The notes beneath the pieces were generated by a model. That model had not been told where the DNA came from and searched no databases. It saw only the letters and a list, made by a program, of their open reading frames with translations. Below, one piece after another: positions 16,156 through 24,670 of a DNA stretch of 33,416 bases. Numbering within the stretch: the stretch's first letter is position 1; every line of letters starts with the position of its first letter. Source of the DNA: an uncultured Collinsella sp. GTDB lineage: Bacteria > Actinomycetota > Coriobacteriia > Coriobacteriales > Coriobacteriaceae. Where the stretch lies: the NCBI GenBank assembly GCA_947507155.1, contig CANNOC010000024.1:1-33416 (forward strand). The letters are read 5' to 3'. The position numbers and the translations under genes are program-made.

Positions 16156-16884
16156 CTAGAACCTGCCCGGGTGCTCGGCGCACAGGTCATCGCGCATGGC
16201 GTAGACGCGACTCATGGCTTCGGACTCAAACCATGCCAGGCGTTCCTTGCGCTTGAGCTCGGCCGGAGCATCGGAAAGCGAGACGGCCTTGCCGGCACGG
16301 ATCCAGCACTTTTTGGGGCGCATGATCTTTTTGCCCGCAGGCGTGATATCGGACCAGCCGCAGATGGCGAGCGGGTTGACAGGCGCCTTGCCCATCTGGG
16401 CGATGAGCGCAAAGCCGCCGTGGACCTCGGGCTTGATCTCGCGCGAGCGGATGCGCGTGCCCTCGGGGAAAATCAAGACGTCCTCGCCGCGCTGCAGCGC
16501 ATGCTGGGCAGCGCGCAGGCACTTCATGTCGGCGGTGCCGCGCTCGACGGGAATGCCGCCCACGCGGCTAAAGGCCCAGCGCACGATCTTGGACTTGGCA
16601 AATTCAGACTTAAAGATGGGGCGCACGCGGCGGCCGCCAAAGAACAGCGCCGTCTCTACAGCCAGCAGCTCGGCCATCGAGGTGTGGTTGCAGATGACCA
16701 CGCTGCCGCGGCCTTCCTGGCGCTCAAACAGCAGGTCGCTGTCTTCGACCTTCCAGCGCCACATGAGCTTGGAGAAGACCCACAGGATGCCCATGACCAC
16801 GGCGACGGTGCCGCGGATGAGCGCCGGGAACTCCGCGTAGGGGGCGTTGTAGTAATCCTCGGGCGTCTGCTTAAACAGGCGCAT
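16156..16884 (-). CDS. plsC: 1-acyl-glycerol-3-phosphate acyltransferase (PlsC family)
   Basis: A 242-aa membrane-associated acyltransferase expected to convert lysophosphatidic acid to phosphatidic acid. A helix at about 23-41 anchors it. Family motifs are FPEGTR at 139-144, the GGIPVERG segment and the acceptor-site PVNPLAI. The catalytic HX4D motif reads H67-TSMA-E72 here: Glu replaces the usual Asp of the catalytic pair. It starts three bases after cmk ends. The cmk-plsC-ispH order is common in Gram-positive and actinobacterial genomes. The Asp-to-Glu change leaves some doubt on activity. Confidence 0.88.
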   Translation of the reverse strand: MRLFKQTPEDYYNAPYAEFPALIRGTVAVVMGILWVFSKLMWRWKVEDSDLLFERQEGRGSVVICNHTSMAELLAVETALFFGGRRVRPIFKSEFAKSKIVRWAFSRVGGIPVERGTADMKCLRAAQHALQRGEDVLIFPEGTRIRSREIKPEVHGGFALIAQMGKAPVNPLAICGWSDITPAGKKIMRPKKCWIRAGKAVSLSDAPAELKRKERLAWFESEAMSRVYAMRDDLCAEHPGRF

Positions 16885-16887
16885 GGG

Positions 16888-17574
16888 CTACCTCCTTTGG
16901 TTGATGAGGTCCTCGATGATCGAGACGACCTCGTCGATGGTGTGGGCGGTGGAGTCGACGTGCACGGCGTCCTCGGCGGGCACGAGCGGCGCGACCTCGC
17001 GGCTGCTGTCGAGCTTATCGCGCTGCTTGAGGGCATCGAGGGTCTCGTCGACCTCGGCTTCGAGCTGCTCGGTGGTAAGCGGCTGGGCGTCGTTTTGGTG
17101 GCGCTGCAGCACGCGGCGACGGGCGCGTTCACGCGGATCGGCGGTCAGAAAGACCTTGACCTGGGCGTTGGGGAATACGACGGTGCCGATGTCACGGCCC
17201 TCGGCGACGATATCGCGGTCCTCGGCGGCGCGGCGCTGGTGGATGAGCATGGCGGCGCGCACGCCCGGGTAGGCCGAGACCTTGGACACGTTGGCGTCGA
17301 CCTGCGGGGTGCGGATGGCGGCCGAGGCGTCCTTGCCGTCAATGGTCAGGCGTGTGTCCTCGCCGGTGCCGTTGGTAAAGCGAATCTCGATCTGCTCGGC
17401 GAGGGCGTCGATGGCCGCCTCGTCGTCCAGGTCGATGCCGCGGTCGAGCGCGGCGAAGGTGACGGCGCGATACATGGCGCCCGTGTCGAGCTTGTTAATG
17501 CCCAGCTGGCGGGCGATCTCCTTGGCGATGGTGGACTTGCCGGATCCGGCGGGGCCGTCGATGGCGACGATCAT
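16888..17574 (-). CDS. cmk: Cytidylate kinase
   Basis: A 228-aa kinase that phosphorylates CMP and dCMP with ATP. It has the P-loop DGPAGSGKST at 6-15, LDTGAMYRAVT, the base-binding AEGRDIGTVVFP segment and the RRR basic motif near the lid. Length matches the family. It lies 66 bases after rluB; that spacer holds a small hairpin (cggact/agtccg) around the rluB stop but no T-run. Confidence 0.95.
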   Translation of the reverse strand: MIVAIDGPAGSGKSTIAKEIARQLGINKLDTGAMYRAVTFAALDRGIDLDDEAAIDALAEQIEIRFTNGTGEDTRLTIDGKDASAAIRTPQVDANVSKVSAYPGVRAAMLIHQRRAAEDRDIVAEGRDIGTVVFPNAQVKVFLTADPRERARRRVLQRHQNDAQPLTTEQLEAEVDETLDALKQRDKLDSSREVAPLVPAEDAVHVDSTAHTIDEVVSIIEDLINQRR

Positions 17575-17640
17575 GCAATGCTTCCTTTCGGTGGTTGACG
17601 TGCTGGTATGGGACGCGGACGCTACGGCTTCGCGGACTGG

Positions 17641-18618
17641 CTAGTCCGTGTAGCGCTCGCGGTAGGTGTTGCGCTTGGGAGCGGAGCCGTGGCTGCCGTG
17701 GTGACGCGTGCGGGTCGCGGGGTTGACCGCTGTCGCGTTGGGGTCGTCCCGCTTGGAGCTGGCCTGCTTGGGCGGGATGCCGCCGGCCTTGAGAATCTGC
17801 ACCTCGCGGTCGGTGAGCTCGCGCCACGAACCCTTGGCTACGTCCTTGAGTTCCAGGCCGGCAAAGTTACAGCGATGCAGGCGGATCACCGGGTGGTGGA
17901 TCTTGCTCAGCATGCGCTTGACCTGGTTTTTGCGACCTTCGCGGATGATGACCTCCACGGCGGTGGTCCCGGGCTTAACGCCTTGCGGGGCCACAGCCTC
18001 GGCTTCGCGCGCGGTAATAACGCGGCAGATCGCCGGCTGGCACAGGCCGTCGTCGAGCTCGATGCCGCGACGGAGTGGTTCCAAGTCGCGATCGGTCAGG
18101 TGGCCGTCAACGAGCGCCTGGTAGGTCTTGTAGACGTGCTTGCTGGGGTGCAGCAGGTCCTGCGACAGGTCGCCGTCGGTGGTAAAGAGCAAGAGTCCCG
18201 TGGTGTCGCGGTCCAGGCGGCCCACTGGGAACAAGCCCGGAAAGCGGTCGCGGGGAACCAGGTCCGCCACACAGGGACGCTCCTGCGGGTCGCTCATGGT
18301 AGTGAGGTAGCCGGTCGGCTTGTAGAGCATCAGGTACACGGCGCCCTGGTCGAGCTTGACAGGCATGCCGTCGACCTCGATATGGTCGCGGTCCACATCG
18401 ACCTTGGTGCCCAGTTCGGTCGCGACCTGGCCGTTAACGGTTACGCGGCCGGCGGTCATCAGGTCCTCCGAGCCGCGGCGGCTCGCCACGCCCGCGCGCG
18501 CCAAAAAGCGCTGCAGGCGCATGGTATGCGGGTAGACGTGCTGGGCGTCGCTCGCGGGCGTTGTGGCGCCCGTGGCACTTGCGGTGCGCGCCTCCCTGGC
18601 TTCGTTAGTCCTCGTCAT
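17641..18618 (-). CDS. rluB: 23S rRNA pseudouridine synthase (RluB/RsuA family)
   Basis: A 325-aa protein with an S4 RNA-binding domain (MRLQRFLARAGVASRRG) and a pseudouridine synthase domain with the catalytic Asp in GRLDRDTTGLL. EGRKNQVKRM near the end is also conserved. About 45 basic, low-complexity residues form the C-terminal tail. ATG 18618 is chosen because ggagg stands six bases upstream; it overlaps the end of scpB by 14 bases. The scpA-scpB-rluB-cmk order is widely conserved, which supports RluB over RsuA, though the exact target uridine cannot be proved from sequence. Confidence 0.9.
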   Translation of the reverse strand: MTRTNEAREARTASATGATTPASDAQHVYPHTMRLQRFLARAGVASRRGSEDLMTAGRVTVNGQVATELGTKVDVDRDHIEVDGMPVKLDQGAVYLMLYKPTGYLTTMSDPQERPCVADLVPRDRFPGLFPVGRLDRDTTGLLLFTTDGDLSQDLLHPSKHVYKTYQALVDGHLTDRDLEPLRRGIELDDGLCQPAICRVITAREAEAVAPQGVKPGTTAVEVIIREGRKNQVKRMLSKIHHPVIRLHRCNFAGLELKDVAKGSWRELTDREVQILKAGGIPPKQASSKRDDPNATAVNPATRTRHHGSHGSAPKRNTYRERYTD

Positions 18619-19324
18619 GCATATCCTCCGAGGTGTCACCGGTGGGCAGAAGCTCTGTGTCATCGGTGTCCTCAACATCGGTATCGATCAGTTCGCGCTC
18701 TTCGTCCAGGTCCTCGGCCTGCTCCTCAAGCGTGGACTGAATGCTGCGGCCACTCAGACGCTCGCGGATAAACTGGCGCGACTGCTCGTCGGGGGCAAAC
18801 TGTTCTAGATCGGGCAGGTCGCGGGTGGAGCGTAGGCCGAACTTTTCCAAGAAGGCGTTGGTCGTGCCGTAGATGATGGCCTGACCGCGCTCGGGGTCGC
18901 GACCGAGCTCGCGCACCAGGCCCTTGTCCACGAGCGACGCGATGACGCCATCGGAGTTGACGCCGCGGATGCCCTTGACCACCTCGCGCGTGACGGGCTG
19001 GTGGTAGGCGATGACAGCAAGGGTCTCGAGCGCCGCCTGCGACAGCTTTTGCGTGTCCCAGCTCAGCACATAGGCCTCGACCACGTCGTGGTAGGCGGGG
19101 TGCGTGAACAGGCGCCAGCCGCCGGCGACCTCGCGCAGCTGAAAGCCGCGATTGGCCTCCTCGTACTCAACCTTGAGCTCGGCCAAAAGCGACGCGCACT
19201 CGCCCGGGGCGATATCCAGCGCACCTGCCAGCGCGGGCGCGCTCACGGGGTCGCTCGACACCAGCAACAGCGCCTCGAGGGCGCCTTTGAGGCTGTTTGC
19301 CTCCAGCGTGGAAAGGGTTGACAT
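18605..19324 (-). CDS. scpB: Segregation and condensation protein B
   Basis: A 239-aa winged-helix partner of ScpA in the SMC-ScpAB condensin. It shows the LEALLLVSSDPVS start, ETLAVIAYHQPVTR in the second winged helix, and IRGVNSDGVIASLVDKGLV, all typical. A very acidic tail (about residues 195-239) is an extension. It follows scpA by 12 bases. Confidence 0.94.
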   Translation of the reverse strand: MSTLSTLEANSLKGALEALLLVSSDPVSAPALAGALDIAPGECASLLAELKVEYEEANRGFQLREVAGGWRLFTHPAYHDVVEAYVLSWDTQKLSQAALETLAVIAYHQPVTREVVKGIRGVNSDGVIASLVDKGLVRELGRDPERGQAIIYGTTNAFLEKFGLRSTRDLPDLEQFAPDEQSRQFIRERLSGRSIQSTLEEQAEDLDEERELIDTDVEDTDDTELLPTGDTSEDMHDED

Positions 19325-19336
19325 GGTTGGTCGCTC

Positions 19337-20146
19337 CTATTCGGTGAGCTCGGGGCCCTCGCCGGGCACGTATGCCTCGGCGCCCTCGACGCGGTTGATT
19401 TGAATGGTTCCAAAGATCTCGTCCTGGCTCAGCGTGAGCGAGCCGCGTTTGGCAAGCTCGAGCATGGCCAGGAAGGTGACGACGAGCTGCTCGGTTGTGG
19501 CGTCGCCGTCCAAGAGCTCGCGGAAGGTACAGGTTTGGTGCGCCATGGTAAAGCGGTCGACCGAGGCCACCGTCAGGTCGAGCGGCACGCGATGCGGTGC
19601 CACGTGCTCGGCCTCCAGCAGGAAGGTCTGGCGTTTGCCGTCCAGGTCGGCGCAGATGACGGCGAGGCCGCGCAGGGTAATGCCGGCCAGGTAGTCGGGC
19701 ATAAGGCCTAGGAACTCGGGGTCGGGGCCGGCCACGCGCGGATGCATGCGGCTCTCGGCCTGCATGCGAGCGCCAAGGGCTGCCGCCGCGCCCTTAAACT
19801 GCTTGTAGGCAATCAGACGCTGGATCAGGACCTCGCGCAGGGCGTCGCCGTCGAGTGCGCTGAGCTCCTCGAGGTCTTCGTCGTCCTCGTCATCGTCGAC
19901 GGTTTTGCTCGGCGCCTCCTGGGGTACCAGCGAGGCGGCCTTGATGTCCAAAAGGGTTGCCGCGACCAGCAAAAAGTCGCTCGCCACGTCCAGGTCCAGC
20001 GCCTCGATGCGTTCGGCCTCGGCAAGGTACTGCTCGGCCACCTCGCTGATCGAGATGGCGCCGATATCAACTTTTTGGCGAGTTACCAGCTGCAGCAGCA
20101 GGTCGAACGGTCCGCTGTAGACCTGCGTCGACACGCGATACGACAT
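19337..20146 (-). CDS. scpA: Segregation and condensation protein A (kleisin)
   Basis: A 269-aa kleisin that bridges SMC heads and binds ScpB. The N-terminal YSGPFDLLLQLVTRQKVDIGAI is the diagnostic SMC-neck-binding region; an acidic stretch (DDDEDDEDLEE) follows, and the C-terminal winged helix contains VVTFLAMLELAKRGSLTLSQDE. It is preceded by an 84-base gap, the largest in this part of the operon, which could hold an internal promoter, though I see no strong one. Confidence 0.94.
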   Translation of the reverse strand: MSYRVSTQVYSGPFDLLLQLVTRQKVDIGAISISEVAEQYLAEAERIEALDLDVASDFLLVAATLLDIKAASLVPQEAPSKTVDDDEDDEDLEELSALDGDALREVLIQRLIAYKQFKGAAAALGARMQAESRMHPRVAGPDPEFLGLMPDYLAGITLRGLAVICADLDGKRQTFLLEAEHVAPHRVPLDLTVASVDRFTMAHQTCTFRELLDGDATTEQLVVTFLAMLELAKRGSLTLSQDEIFGTIQINRVEGAEAYVPGEGPELTE

Positions 20147-20230
20147 CTTCGACCTCCTTTGACGGCGCCTTCGCGGCGCGGTTTGGGTGCATGTAGTGAC
20201 CGTTTTGCACGGTCGACCTGTAAGTTTACC

Positions 20231-20914
20231 TTAGATGCCGGCGATTGCGAAGTTGAGCAGCCACTCGGCCAGCGGATACACGGTAACGTCGAAATAGCGC
20301 CCGATCACATCGATGCCGGTCCACATGGGCAGCAGGTACAGCACCAGGATGAGGATAGGCATGGCGTATTGCTGCAGGCGATAGTAGTTGGCGAGCGCCT
20401 TGCCTTTGAGGAACGGCACGACAATCGACGAGCCGTCGAGCGGCGGGATCGGGATGAGGTTAAAGAACGCGAGCGAAAGGTTGACTACGATAAAGGTGGC
20501 GCCGAAGTTCATGATTTGGGATGCCACGGCAAAGGACATGCTGGTGTAGAGGTTGCCGTATGCCGCATGCATGAGGGCGGCAGCAAGGCATGCCAGCGCG
20601 ATGTTCGATGCGGGGCCGGCCACGCTCACCAGGACCTCGTCGCGTTTGGGATGCTTGAGGTTGTTGAGGTAGACGGGCACGGGCTTGGCGAAGGCGAACA
20701 CCGGACCGCCGGCGGCAAGCATGAGCAGTGGCAGGATGATGGTGCCAAACGGGTCGATGTGGTTAAGCGGGTTGAGCGAGACACGACCGCGCGAACGAGC
20801 CGTCTTGTCGCCGAGCGCCCAGGCCGCGGCGGCGTGCGCGCTCTCGTGGATGACGATGCCGACGATGACGGCAACGGCGCTGGCGACCAGGTTCATGAAG
20901 TAGCTGCTGGACAT
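20231..20914 (-). CDS. Site-2-protease-type membrane metalloprotease (M50)
   Basis: A 227-aa multi-pass protein with the zinc motif HESAH at 23-27 in the first helix, NPLNHIDPFGT in the next loop, and NLIPIPPLDGS near residue 153 supplying the third ligand Asp. It is of the short YwhC/Rv-type M50B form without a PDZ domain. The substrate is unknown. The position next to scpA is often seen in Gram-positive genomes. Confidence 0.9.
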   Translation of the reverse strand: MSSSYFMNLVASAVAVIVGIVIHESAHAAAAWALGDKTARSRGRVSLNPLNHIDPFGTIILPLLMLAAGGPVFAFAKPVPVYLNNLKHPKRDEVLVSVAGPASNIALACLAAALMHAAYGNLYTSMSFAVASQIMNFGATFIVVNLSLAFFNLIPIPPLDGSSIVVPFLKGKALANYYRLQQYAMPILILVLYLLPMWTGIDVIGRYFDVTVYPLAEWLLNFAIAGI

Positions 20915-20923
20915 GTCGATCCC

Positions 20924-21220
20924 CTAGCGGACGCGGCGCGAAGCACGCGTGAGCAGGTAGTCGGCCACAAACAGGATGACGGCCACGATGGCGTAATCCA
21001 AGCGGAACACGCCGCCAAAGGGCGACGTGATGACGCCGTAGCCGGCGATGGCGCTCGGCAGTGCACGCGAAAGCTCGACAACAAAGCCCACAATCTGCAG
21101 CTTGGCGGTGAGGCCGTTAAAGCACAGCAGCACGGTCATCGCGCTCATAAAGATGCCGCAGATGCGACAAGCGATGGCGATGATACTCATCGCCACGGCA
21201 GCGGCCTTACGAGAGTTCAC
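20924..21220 (-). CDS. Small membrane protein, 98 aa
   Basis: Not recognised. The chain is mostly hydrophobic with about three membrane segments (near 7-30, 35-58 and 75-90) and a basic C-terminal end TRASRRVR. The start overlaps the end of the ABC-F gene by 14 bases and the stop is nine bases before the M50 gene, so it is embedded in the operon and likely real. Confidence 0.65.
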   Translation of the reverse strand: MNSRKAAAVAMSIIAIACRICGIFMSAMTVLLCFNGLTAKLQIVGFVVELSRALPSAIAGYGVITSPFGGVFRLDYAIVAVILFVADYLLTRASRRVR

Positions 21221-23240
21221 GCGCGGTCTCCTCTTCGATCTGGGTGGAAAGCTCCAGCCATTCGTCCTCGAGCTTGGGCAGCTCTTGCTTAAGGCCGTTA
21301 TATTCCCCCAGCGCGGCGTTGAACTTGTCCTGATCGGCGTAAAGCTCTTCGCTTGCCATCAATTCCATAAGCTCATCATAGCGGGCGCGCTTTTTGTCCA
21401 GCTCAGCCTCAATCTTCTTAAGCTGGTTGCGCACGCCCTTGAGCTTTTTGTTGAGCGCGGCGCGGGCCTGGGCCTCGGCGCGCTTTTGCTCCTTGGTCTT
21501 TTTGCCCTCAGCCGGCTTGGGTGCGGCTGGGCTGCTGCCCTGGACGGCGTTGGCGGGTTTAGCGCTCTTGCCTGTGGCAGGCGCGCTCTCCCCTGCCGCC
21601 TCGGCGGCAGCGCGGGCAGCGAGGTCCTCGCGCTTATAGAGGTAATAGTCGTAGTCGCCGTCGTAGACCGTGACCTTGCCGTCACGGATGTCGATGACGC
21701 GGTTGGCCACGGCGCGCACCAGGTGCTCGTCGTGGCTGATCAGCACGATGGTGCCGGGGAAGTTTTGCAGGGCGTTTTCGAGCATGTCCACCGAGTCGAT
21801 ATCCAGGTGGTTGGTGGGCTCGTCCAGGCACAGGAGCGCCTCGGGGGCCACGAGCATCTTGGCGAGCGCCAAACGCGCCTTTTCGCCGCCGGAGAGCACG
21901 CGGACCTGCTTTTCAATTGCGTCGTTGTCGCTAAACAGGAAGGCGCCCAGCAGGCTACGCTGCTGCGGCACGGTCCACTTAGGCGTGACGGTGTCGATCT
22001 CTTGCAGGACGGTGTTGGACTCGGTCATGCCCTCGAGCGCGTGCTGGGCGTAATAGGCAACGCCCACGTTGGTGCCCAGGTCGCGCGTGCCGGTAGTGGG
22101 CGGCTCCAGGCCGGCGATGATCTTCATGAGGGTGGACTTGCCGGCGCCGTTAGGGCCGACGAGCGCCACGTGCTCGCCGCGGTAGAGCTTAAGGTCAATA
22201 TCGCTGTAGATGTGCTTGTTGCCGTAGGACTTGGACACGCCCTCCAGGCCCACGACCATGTCGCCCGAGCGTGGCGGGTCTGGGAACTTAAAGTCGATGT
22301 GCTTGTGGCCCTCGGGCAGGATGACGAGCTCCTTTTTGATCTGCTCGATCTTGCGGATGCGTTCCTGCGCCTGGGCGGCCTTGGTGGGCTTGTAGCGGAA
22401 CTTGTCGACGAAGACCTGCATATGGGCGATGTCGCGCTCCTGGGCGGCACGCTTGGCGCGCATCTGCTCCAGGTTGTCCTCGCGCTGCTTGAGGTAGCTG
22501 CTGTAGTTGCCGGTGTAGGTGGTCACGCGGCGGTTCTCGAGCGCGGCCACGTGGTCGACGCAGGCGTCCATGAAGGCGCGGTCGTGGCTGACGATGAGCA
22601 CGGCGCCGTCGTAGTTGGCGATAAAGCCGCGCAGCCACTGGACGCTTTCGAGGTCCAGGTGGTTGGTGGGCTCGTCGAGCAGCAGTAGGTCGGGGTGGCG
22701 CAGGAAGAGCTTGGCGAGCGCGATGCGCATTTGCCAGCCGCCCGAGAACTCGGAGCATGGGCGCTCAAAGTCGGTGACTTTAAAGCCGAGGCCGGACAGG
22801 ATCTTGCGGGCGTTGCTCTCGAGCTCGTAGCCGCCCAGGTGCTCAAAGCGGTCCTGGACCTGGCCGTACTCGTTAAGGAGCGTGTCGACGTCCTTGCCCT
22901 GCTCGGAGAGCTCGGTGATCTGGGCTTGCAGCTCGTTGGCGCGCTCGCCCATGCGGCGGATTTCCTTGGCGGCCGCCATGACCTCGGCAAGGATAGTGGT
23001 GTCCTTTTGCTCCAGGTTGGTTTCCTGCTCTAGGTAGCCCACCTGGCAGTCCTTGGCGTACTGGACCTGGCCGGCGTCTGGGCTGTCGATGCCCATGATG
23101 ATCTTGAGCATGGTGGTTTTGCCGGCGCCGTTGGGTCCCACGAGCGCAAAGCGTTCGCCGGGGTTGATCTGGAAGGACGCGCCGCTAAAGAGGACGCGCG
23201 CGCCGAAGCTTTTTTCGATCTTGTCGACCAGGAGGATCAT
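21207..23240 (-). CDS. ABC-F family ATPase (EttA/Uup type)
   Basis: A 677-aa soluble protein with two ABC ATPase domains and no membrane part. Domain one has GPNGAGKTT near residue 36, FSGGWQMR and [11 protein letters not shown]; domain two has [18 protein letters not shown] and [11 protein letters not shown]; the charged linker between them and a C-terminal coiled coil of about 80 residues rich in Lys, Glu and Ala are visible. ABC-F proteins act on the ribosome in translation or antibiotic protection. With its C-terminal coiled coil it is closest to the Uup/YdiF side, but the subgroup cannot be fixed by eye. It lies 31 bases downstream of the tRNA-Ala terminator and starts the long run of genes. 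Confidence 0.93.
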   Translation of the reverse strand: MILLVDKIEKSFGARVLFSGASFQINPGERFALVGPNGAGKTTMLKIIMGIDSPDAGQVQYAKDCQVGYLEQETNLEQKDTTILAEVMAAAKEIRRMGERANELQAQITELSEQGKDVDTLLNEYGQVQDRFEHLGGYELESNARKILSGLGFKVTDFERPCSEFSGGWQMRIALAKLFLRHPDLLLLDEPTNHLDLESVQWLRGFIANYDGAVLIVSHDRAFMDACVDHVAALENRRVTTYTGNYSSYLKQREDNLEQMRAKRAAQERDIAHMQVFVDKFRYKPTKAAQAQERIRKIEQIKKELVILPEGHKHIDFKFPDPPRSGDMVVGLEGVSKSYGNKHIYSDIDLKLYRGEHVALVGPNGAGKSTLMKIIAGLEPPTTGTRDLGTNVGVAYYAQHALEGMTESNTVLQEIDTVTPKWTVPQQRSLLGAFLFSDNDAIEKQVRVLSGGEKARLALAKMLVAPEALLCLDEPTNHLDIDSVDMLENALQNFPGTIVLISHDEHLVRAVANRVIDIRDGKVTVYDGDYDYYLYKREDLAARAAAEAAGESAPATGKSAKPANAVQGSSPAAPKPAEGKKTKEQKRAEAQARAALNKKLKGVRNQLKKIEAELDKKRARYDELMELMASEELYADQDKFNAALGEYNGLKQELPKLEDEWLELSTQIEEETARELS

Positions 23241-23271
23241 GGTGCCGCCTTTGACCTTGTGTGCCTATATG

Positions 23272-23299
23272 AAAAAAGGCCCCAACTTGCGTTGGAGCC
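23272..23299 (-). terminator. Terminator of tRNA-Ala copy 1
   Basis: On the minus strand GGCTCCAAC and GTTGGGGCC (23278-23299) form a stem with one G-U pair and a four-base loop, followed by six T. It is identical to the terminator of copy 2. Confidence 0.88.
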
Positions 23300-23315
23300 T
23301 CATTCAATGCTCGGG

Positions 23316-23388
23316 TGGAGACGAGGGGGATCGAACCCCTGACCTCTTGACTGCCAGTCAAGCGCTCTCCCAGCTGAGCTACGCCCCC
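23316..23388 (-). tRNA. tRNA-Ala (anticodon GGC), copy 1
   Basis: A 73-base cloverleaf: acceptor GGGGGCG with CGTCTCC (two G-U pairs), anticodon stem CTTGA/TCAAG with loop CTGGCAG, T-arm AGGGGTTCGATCCCCCT-like. The discriminator is A; CCA is not fully encoded. It reads GCC and GCT codons. The tRNA part is identical to copy 2 at 24295-24367. Confidence 0.95.
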
Positions 23389-23400
23389 GTGCGAAAAAGT

Positions 23401-23429
23401 ACTATACGGGAACTCGGACGTCGATGCAA
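23401..23429 (-). promoter_or_regulatory. Promoter of tRNA-Ala copy 1
   Basis: TTGCAT (23424-23429) and TATAGT (23401-23406) on the minus strand with a 17-base spacer, 13 bases before the tRNA. Both hexamers are kept in copy 2 while the spacer has changed, which supports function. Confidence 0.75.
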
Positions 23430-23630
23430 GGACAATTTTGGAAAAACTTTCGCGGGCCCGCCCAGGTCCGAGGAGCCCGCGATGCCCGCGGGGGCAGCGG
23501 TCCACGCACGGACCGTGCGCCGGCCGACTTGGCGCGCGGAACACGACTCTCCCCGTGCAACAGGGTTTTCCGTGCACCGCCAGTCCCATTATCGGGTCTG
23601 ATTGCGAAGCGCCCCTCCCCTGCGCTTCAG
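23430..23630. other. GC-rich gap without a gene
   Basis: No gene is visible. The stretch is very GC-rich with short inverted repeats around cccgcg/cgcggg. A short part (ccgaggagcccgcgatgccc, 23468-23487) resembles the sequence at the same place after copy 2 of tRNA-Ala, so it belongs to the old duplicated unit. Confidence 0.5.
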
Positions 23631-23778
23631 AACCATGCCGGTTTACTACGATGAATCAGGAATGTCCGACCACACTCGCCTTTTGGCTTAACCGGCGGGC
23701 TTCCTACCTGCGGTTTTGCAAACGGAGAACACACGGTGCTCAGGGGTCGCCGATCCGTCGTAGTAAATCGGCATGGTT
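23631..23778. repeat. Inverted-repeat element, copy A (148 bp)
   Basis: Its ends are 21-base inverted repeats with one mismatch: AACCATGCCGGTTTACTACGA at the left (23631-23651) and the complement at 23758-23778. Inside, ACCTGCGGTTTTGC at 23706 is shared with copy B at the same offset (68 bases from CCGGTTTACTACGA). There is no ORF of note. It has the look of a miniature inverted-repeat element or of a large structured RNA region. No target-site duplication is obvious. Confidence 0.7.
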
Positions 23779-24009
23779 TTGAAATGGCATCAGGTTGATT
23801 TCACGCATAAATATGTTGGAGCCCTGAAATATAGGCTTTAACTTTTTCTAAAACACGTCTTTTCCGCGACGCGCCTAGATTAGCTGTTGTTTAGCATCGG
23901 ATTTGATCTTGCGTTGTGCGACTTGCTCGTGCATGGTAGTATTTCACGACGTGAAGCGAAGAAATTTGGCCTGAGTTGCCTTTGTTAGAATTGTATTCAC
24001 CGTTTATAA
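23779..24009. other. Gap before the CAU tRNA
   Basis: AT-richer sequence with no gene. It must hold the tRNA promoter; ttagaat near 23985 is a possible -10 but I see no convincing -35. Confidence 0.4.
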
Positions 24010-24085
24010 GGGCTCTTGGCGCAACGGTTAGCGCAGGGGACTCATAATCCCTGGGTTCTGGGTTCGAATCCCGGAGGGCCCACCA
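24010..24085 (+). tRNA. tRNA with anticodon CAU (Ile2 or elongator Met)
   Basis: A 76-base cloverleaf with encoded CCA: acceptor GGGCTCT with AGGGCCC, anticodon loop CTCATAA, T-arm CTGGGTTCGAATCCCGG. The GGGC...GCCC acceptor and the GGGGA/TCCCT anticodon stem look more like tRNA-Ile2, whose C34 is made into lysidine by TilS, than elongator Met. The first acceptor pair is G-C, so it is not the initiator. Identity is not settled by eye. Confidence 0.9.
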
Positions 24086-24094
24086 GAGTATTTC

Positions 24095-24127
24095 GAGGCC
24101 GGGCATTACGTCCGGCCTCTTTGTTAT
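24095..24127 (+). terminator. Terminator of the CAU tRNA
   Basis: GAGGCCGG (24095-24102) and CCGGCCTC (24112-24119) with a nine-base loop, followed by tttgttatt. It starts ten bases after the tRNA. Confidence 0.88.
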
Positions 24128-24250
24128 TGGGCTGCAGACTAGCTTTGTCATCCAGTGACGTAAAGTTATCAACATTCATATTCGTAATTAGCAATGGGTA
24201 TGTCGCCAAGATGCTACCCAGCCAATACATGGCTTAAATCAATAGATATG

Positions 24251-24278
24251 AAAAAAGGCCCCAACTTGCGTTGGAGCC
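24251..24278 (-). terminator. Terminator of tRNA-Ala copy 2
   Basis: Same hairpin and six-T tail as copy 1 (stem 24257-24278, T-run 24251-24256 on the minus strand). Confidence 0.88.
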
Positions 24279-24294
24279 TCATTCAATGCTCGGG

Positions 24295-24367
24295 TGGAGA
24301 CGAGGGGGATCGAACCCCTGACCTCTTGACTGCCAGTCAAGCGCTCTCCCAGCTGAGCTACGCCCCC
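24295..24367 (-). tRNA. tRNA-Ala (anticodon GGC), copy 2
   Basis: Identical in the tRNA part to copy 1, including the absence of a full encoded CCA. The identity runs on through the terminator and, with a few changes, through the promoter. Confidence 0.95.
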
Positions 24368-24379
24368 GTGCGAAGAAGT

Positions 24380-24408
24380 ACTATACGGGAACTCCCCCGC
24401 CGATGCAA
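24380..24408 (-). promoter_or_regulatory. Promoter of tRNA-Ala copy 2
   Basis: TTGCAT (24403-24408) and TATAGT (24380-24385) on the minus strand with a 17-base spacer; the spacer differs from copy 1 at several bases. Confidence 0.75.
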
Positions 24409-24670
24409 GGACAATTTCGGAAAATATTTTGCGGCGCGTGGAACGGGCGCGGGGCCGAGAGGACCCACGATGCCCGACATAGCCCGCGGAGCAAGCCCCG
24501 CGGGCGGCGGCAAGCCCGCCGCCTTCCTTCCCGGGGCTCGTCATGTCGCCCCAGGTGCCGCCGCCCAGACCAAAGCGATCCGCGGTGCTTCCGGGGGCTG
24601 AGCCCCTCCGCACGCCTTCGGGCCAATTTACGGAACCGTCTGTAGCTAGCCCCAGCTGGTCGCTTTATAA
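24409..24670. other. GC-rich gap without a gene
   Basis: No gene is visible. Several short GC palindromes occur (for example cccgcgg...ccgcggg around 24482-24506). It is longer than the matching gap after copy 1 and mostly diverged from it. Confidence 0.5.

Noticed and set aside
16171..17598. A 475-aa plus-strand open frame
   Set aside because: Antisense shadow of plsC and cmk.
19742..21292. A 516-aa plus-strand open frame
   Set aside because: Antisense to scpA, the M50 gene and the small membrane protein; low-complexity shadow composition.
21048..22688. A 546-aa plus-strand open frame
   Set aside because: Antisense to the ABC-F gene, whose two complete ATPase domains leave no doubt which strand is coded.
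23185..23589. A 134-aa minus-strand frame through tRNA-Ala
   Set aside because: It crosses the tRNA and its terminator and contains the translated tRNA; a similar frame at copy 2 arises for the same reason.
24010..24085. Initiator tRNA-Met
   Set aside because: The first acceptor pair is a normal G-C pair and the anticodon stem lacks the three G-C pairs in the initiator arrangement, so only Ile2 or elongator Met remain.
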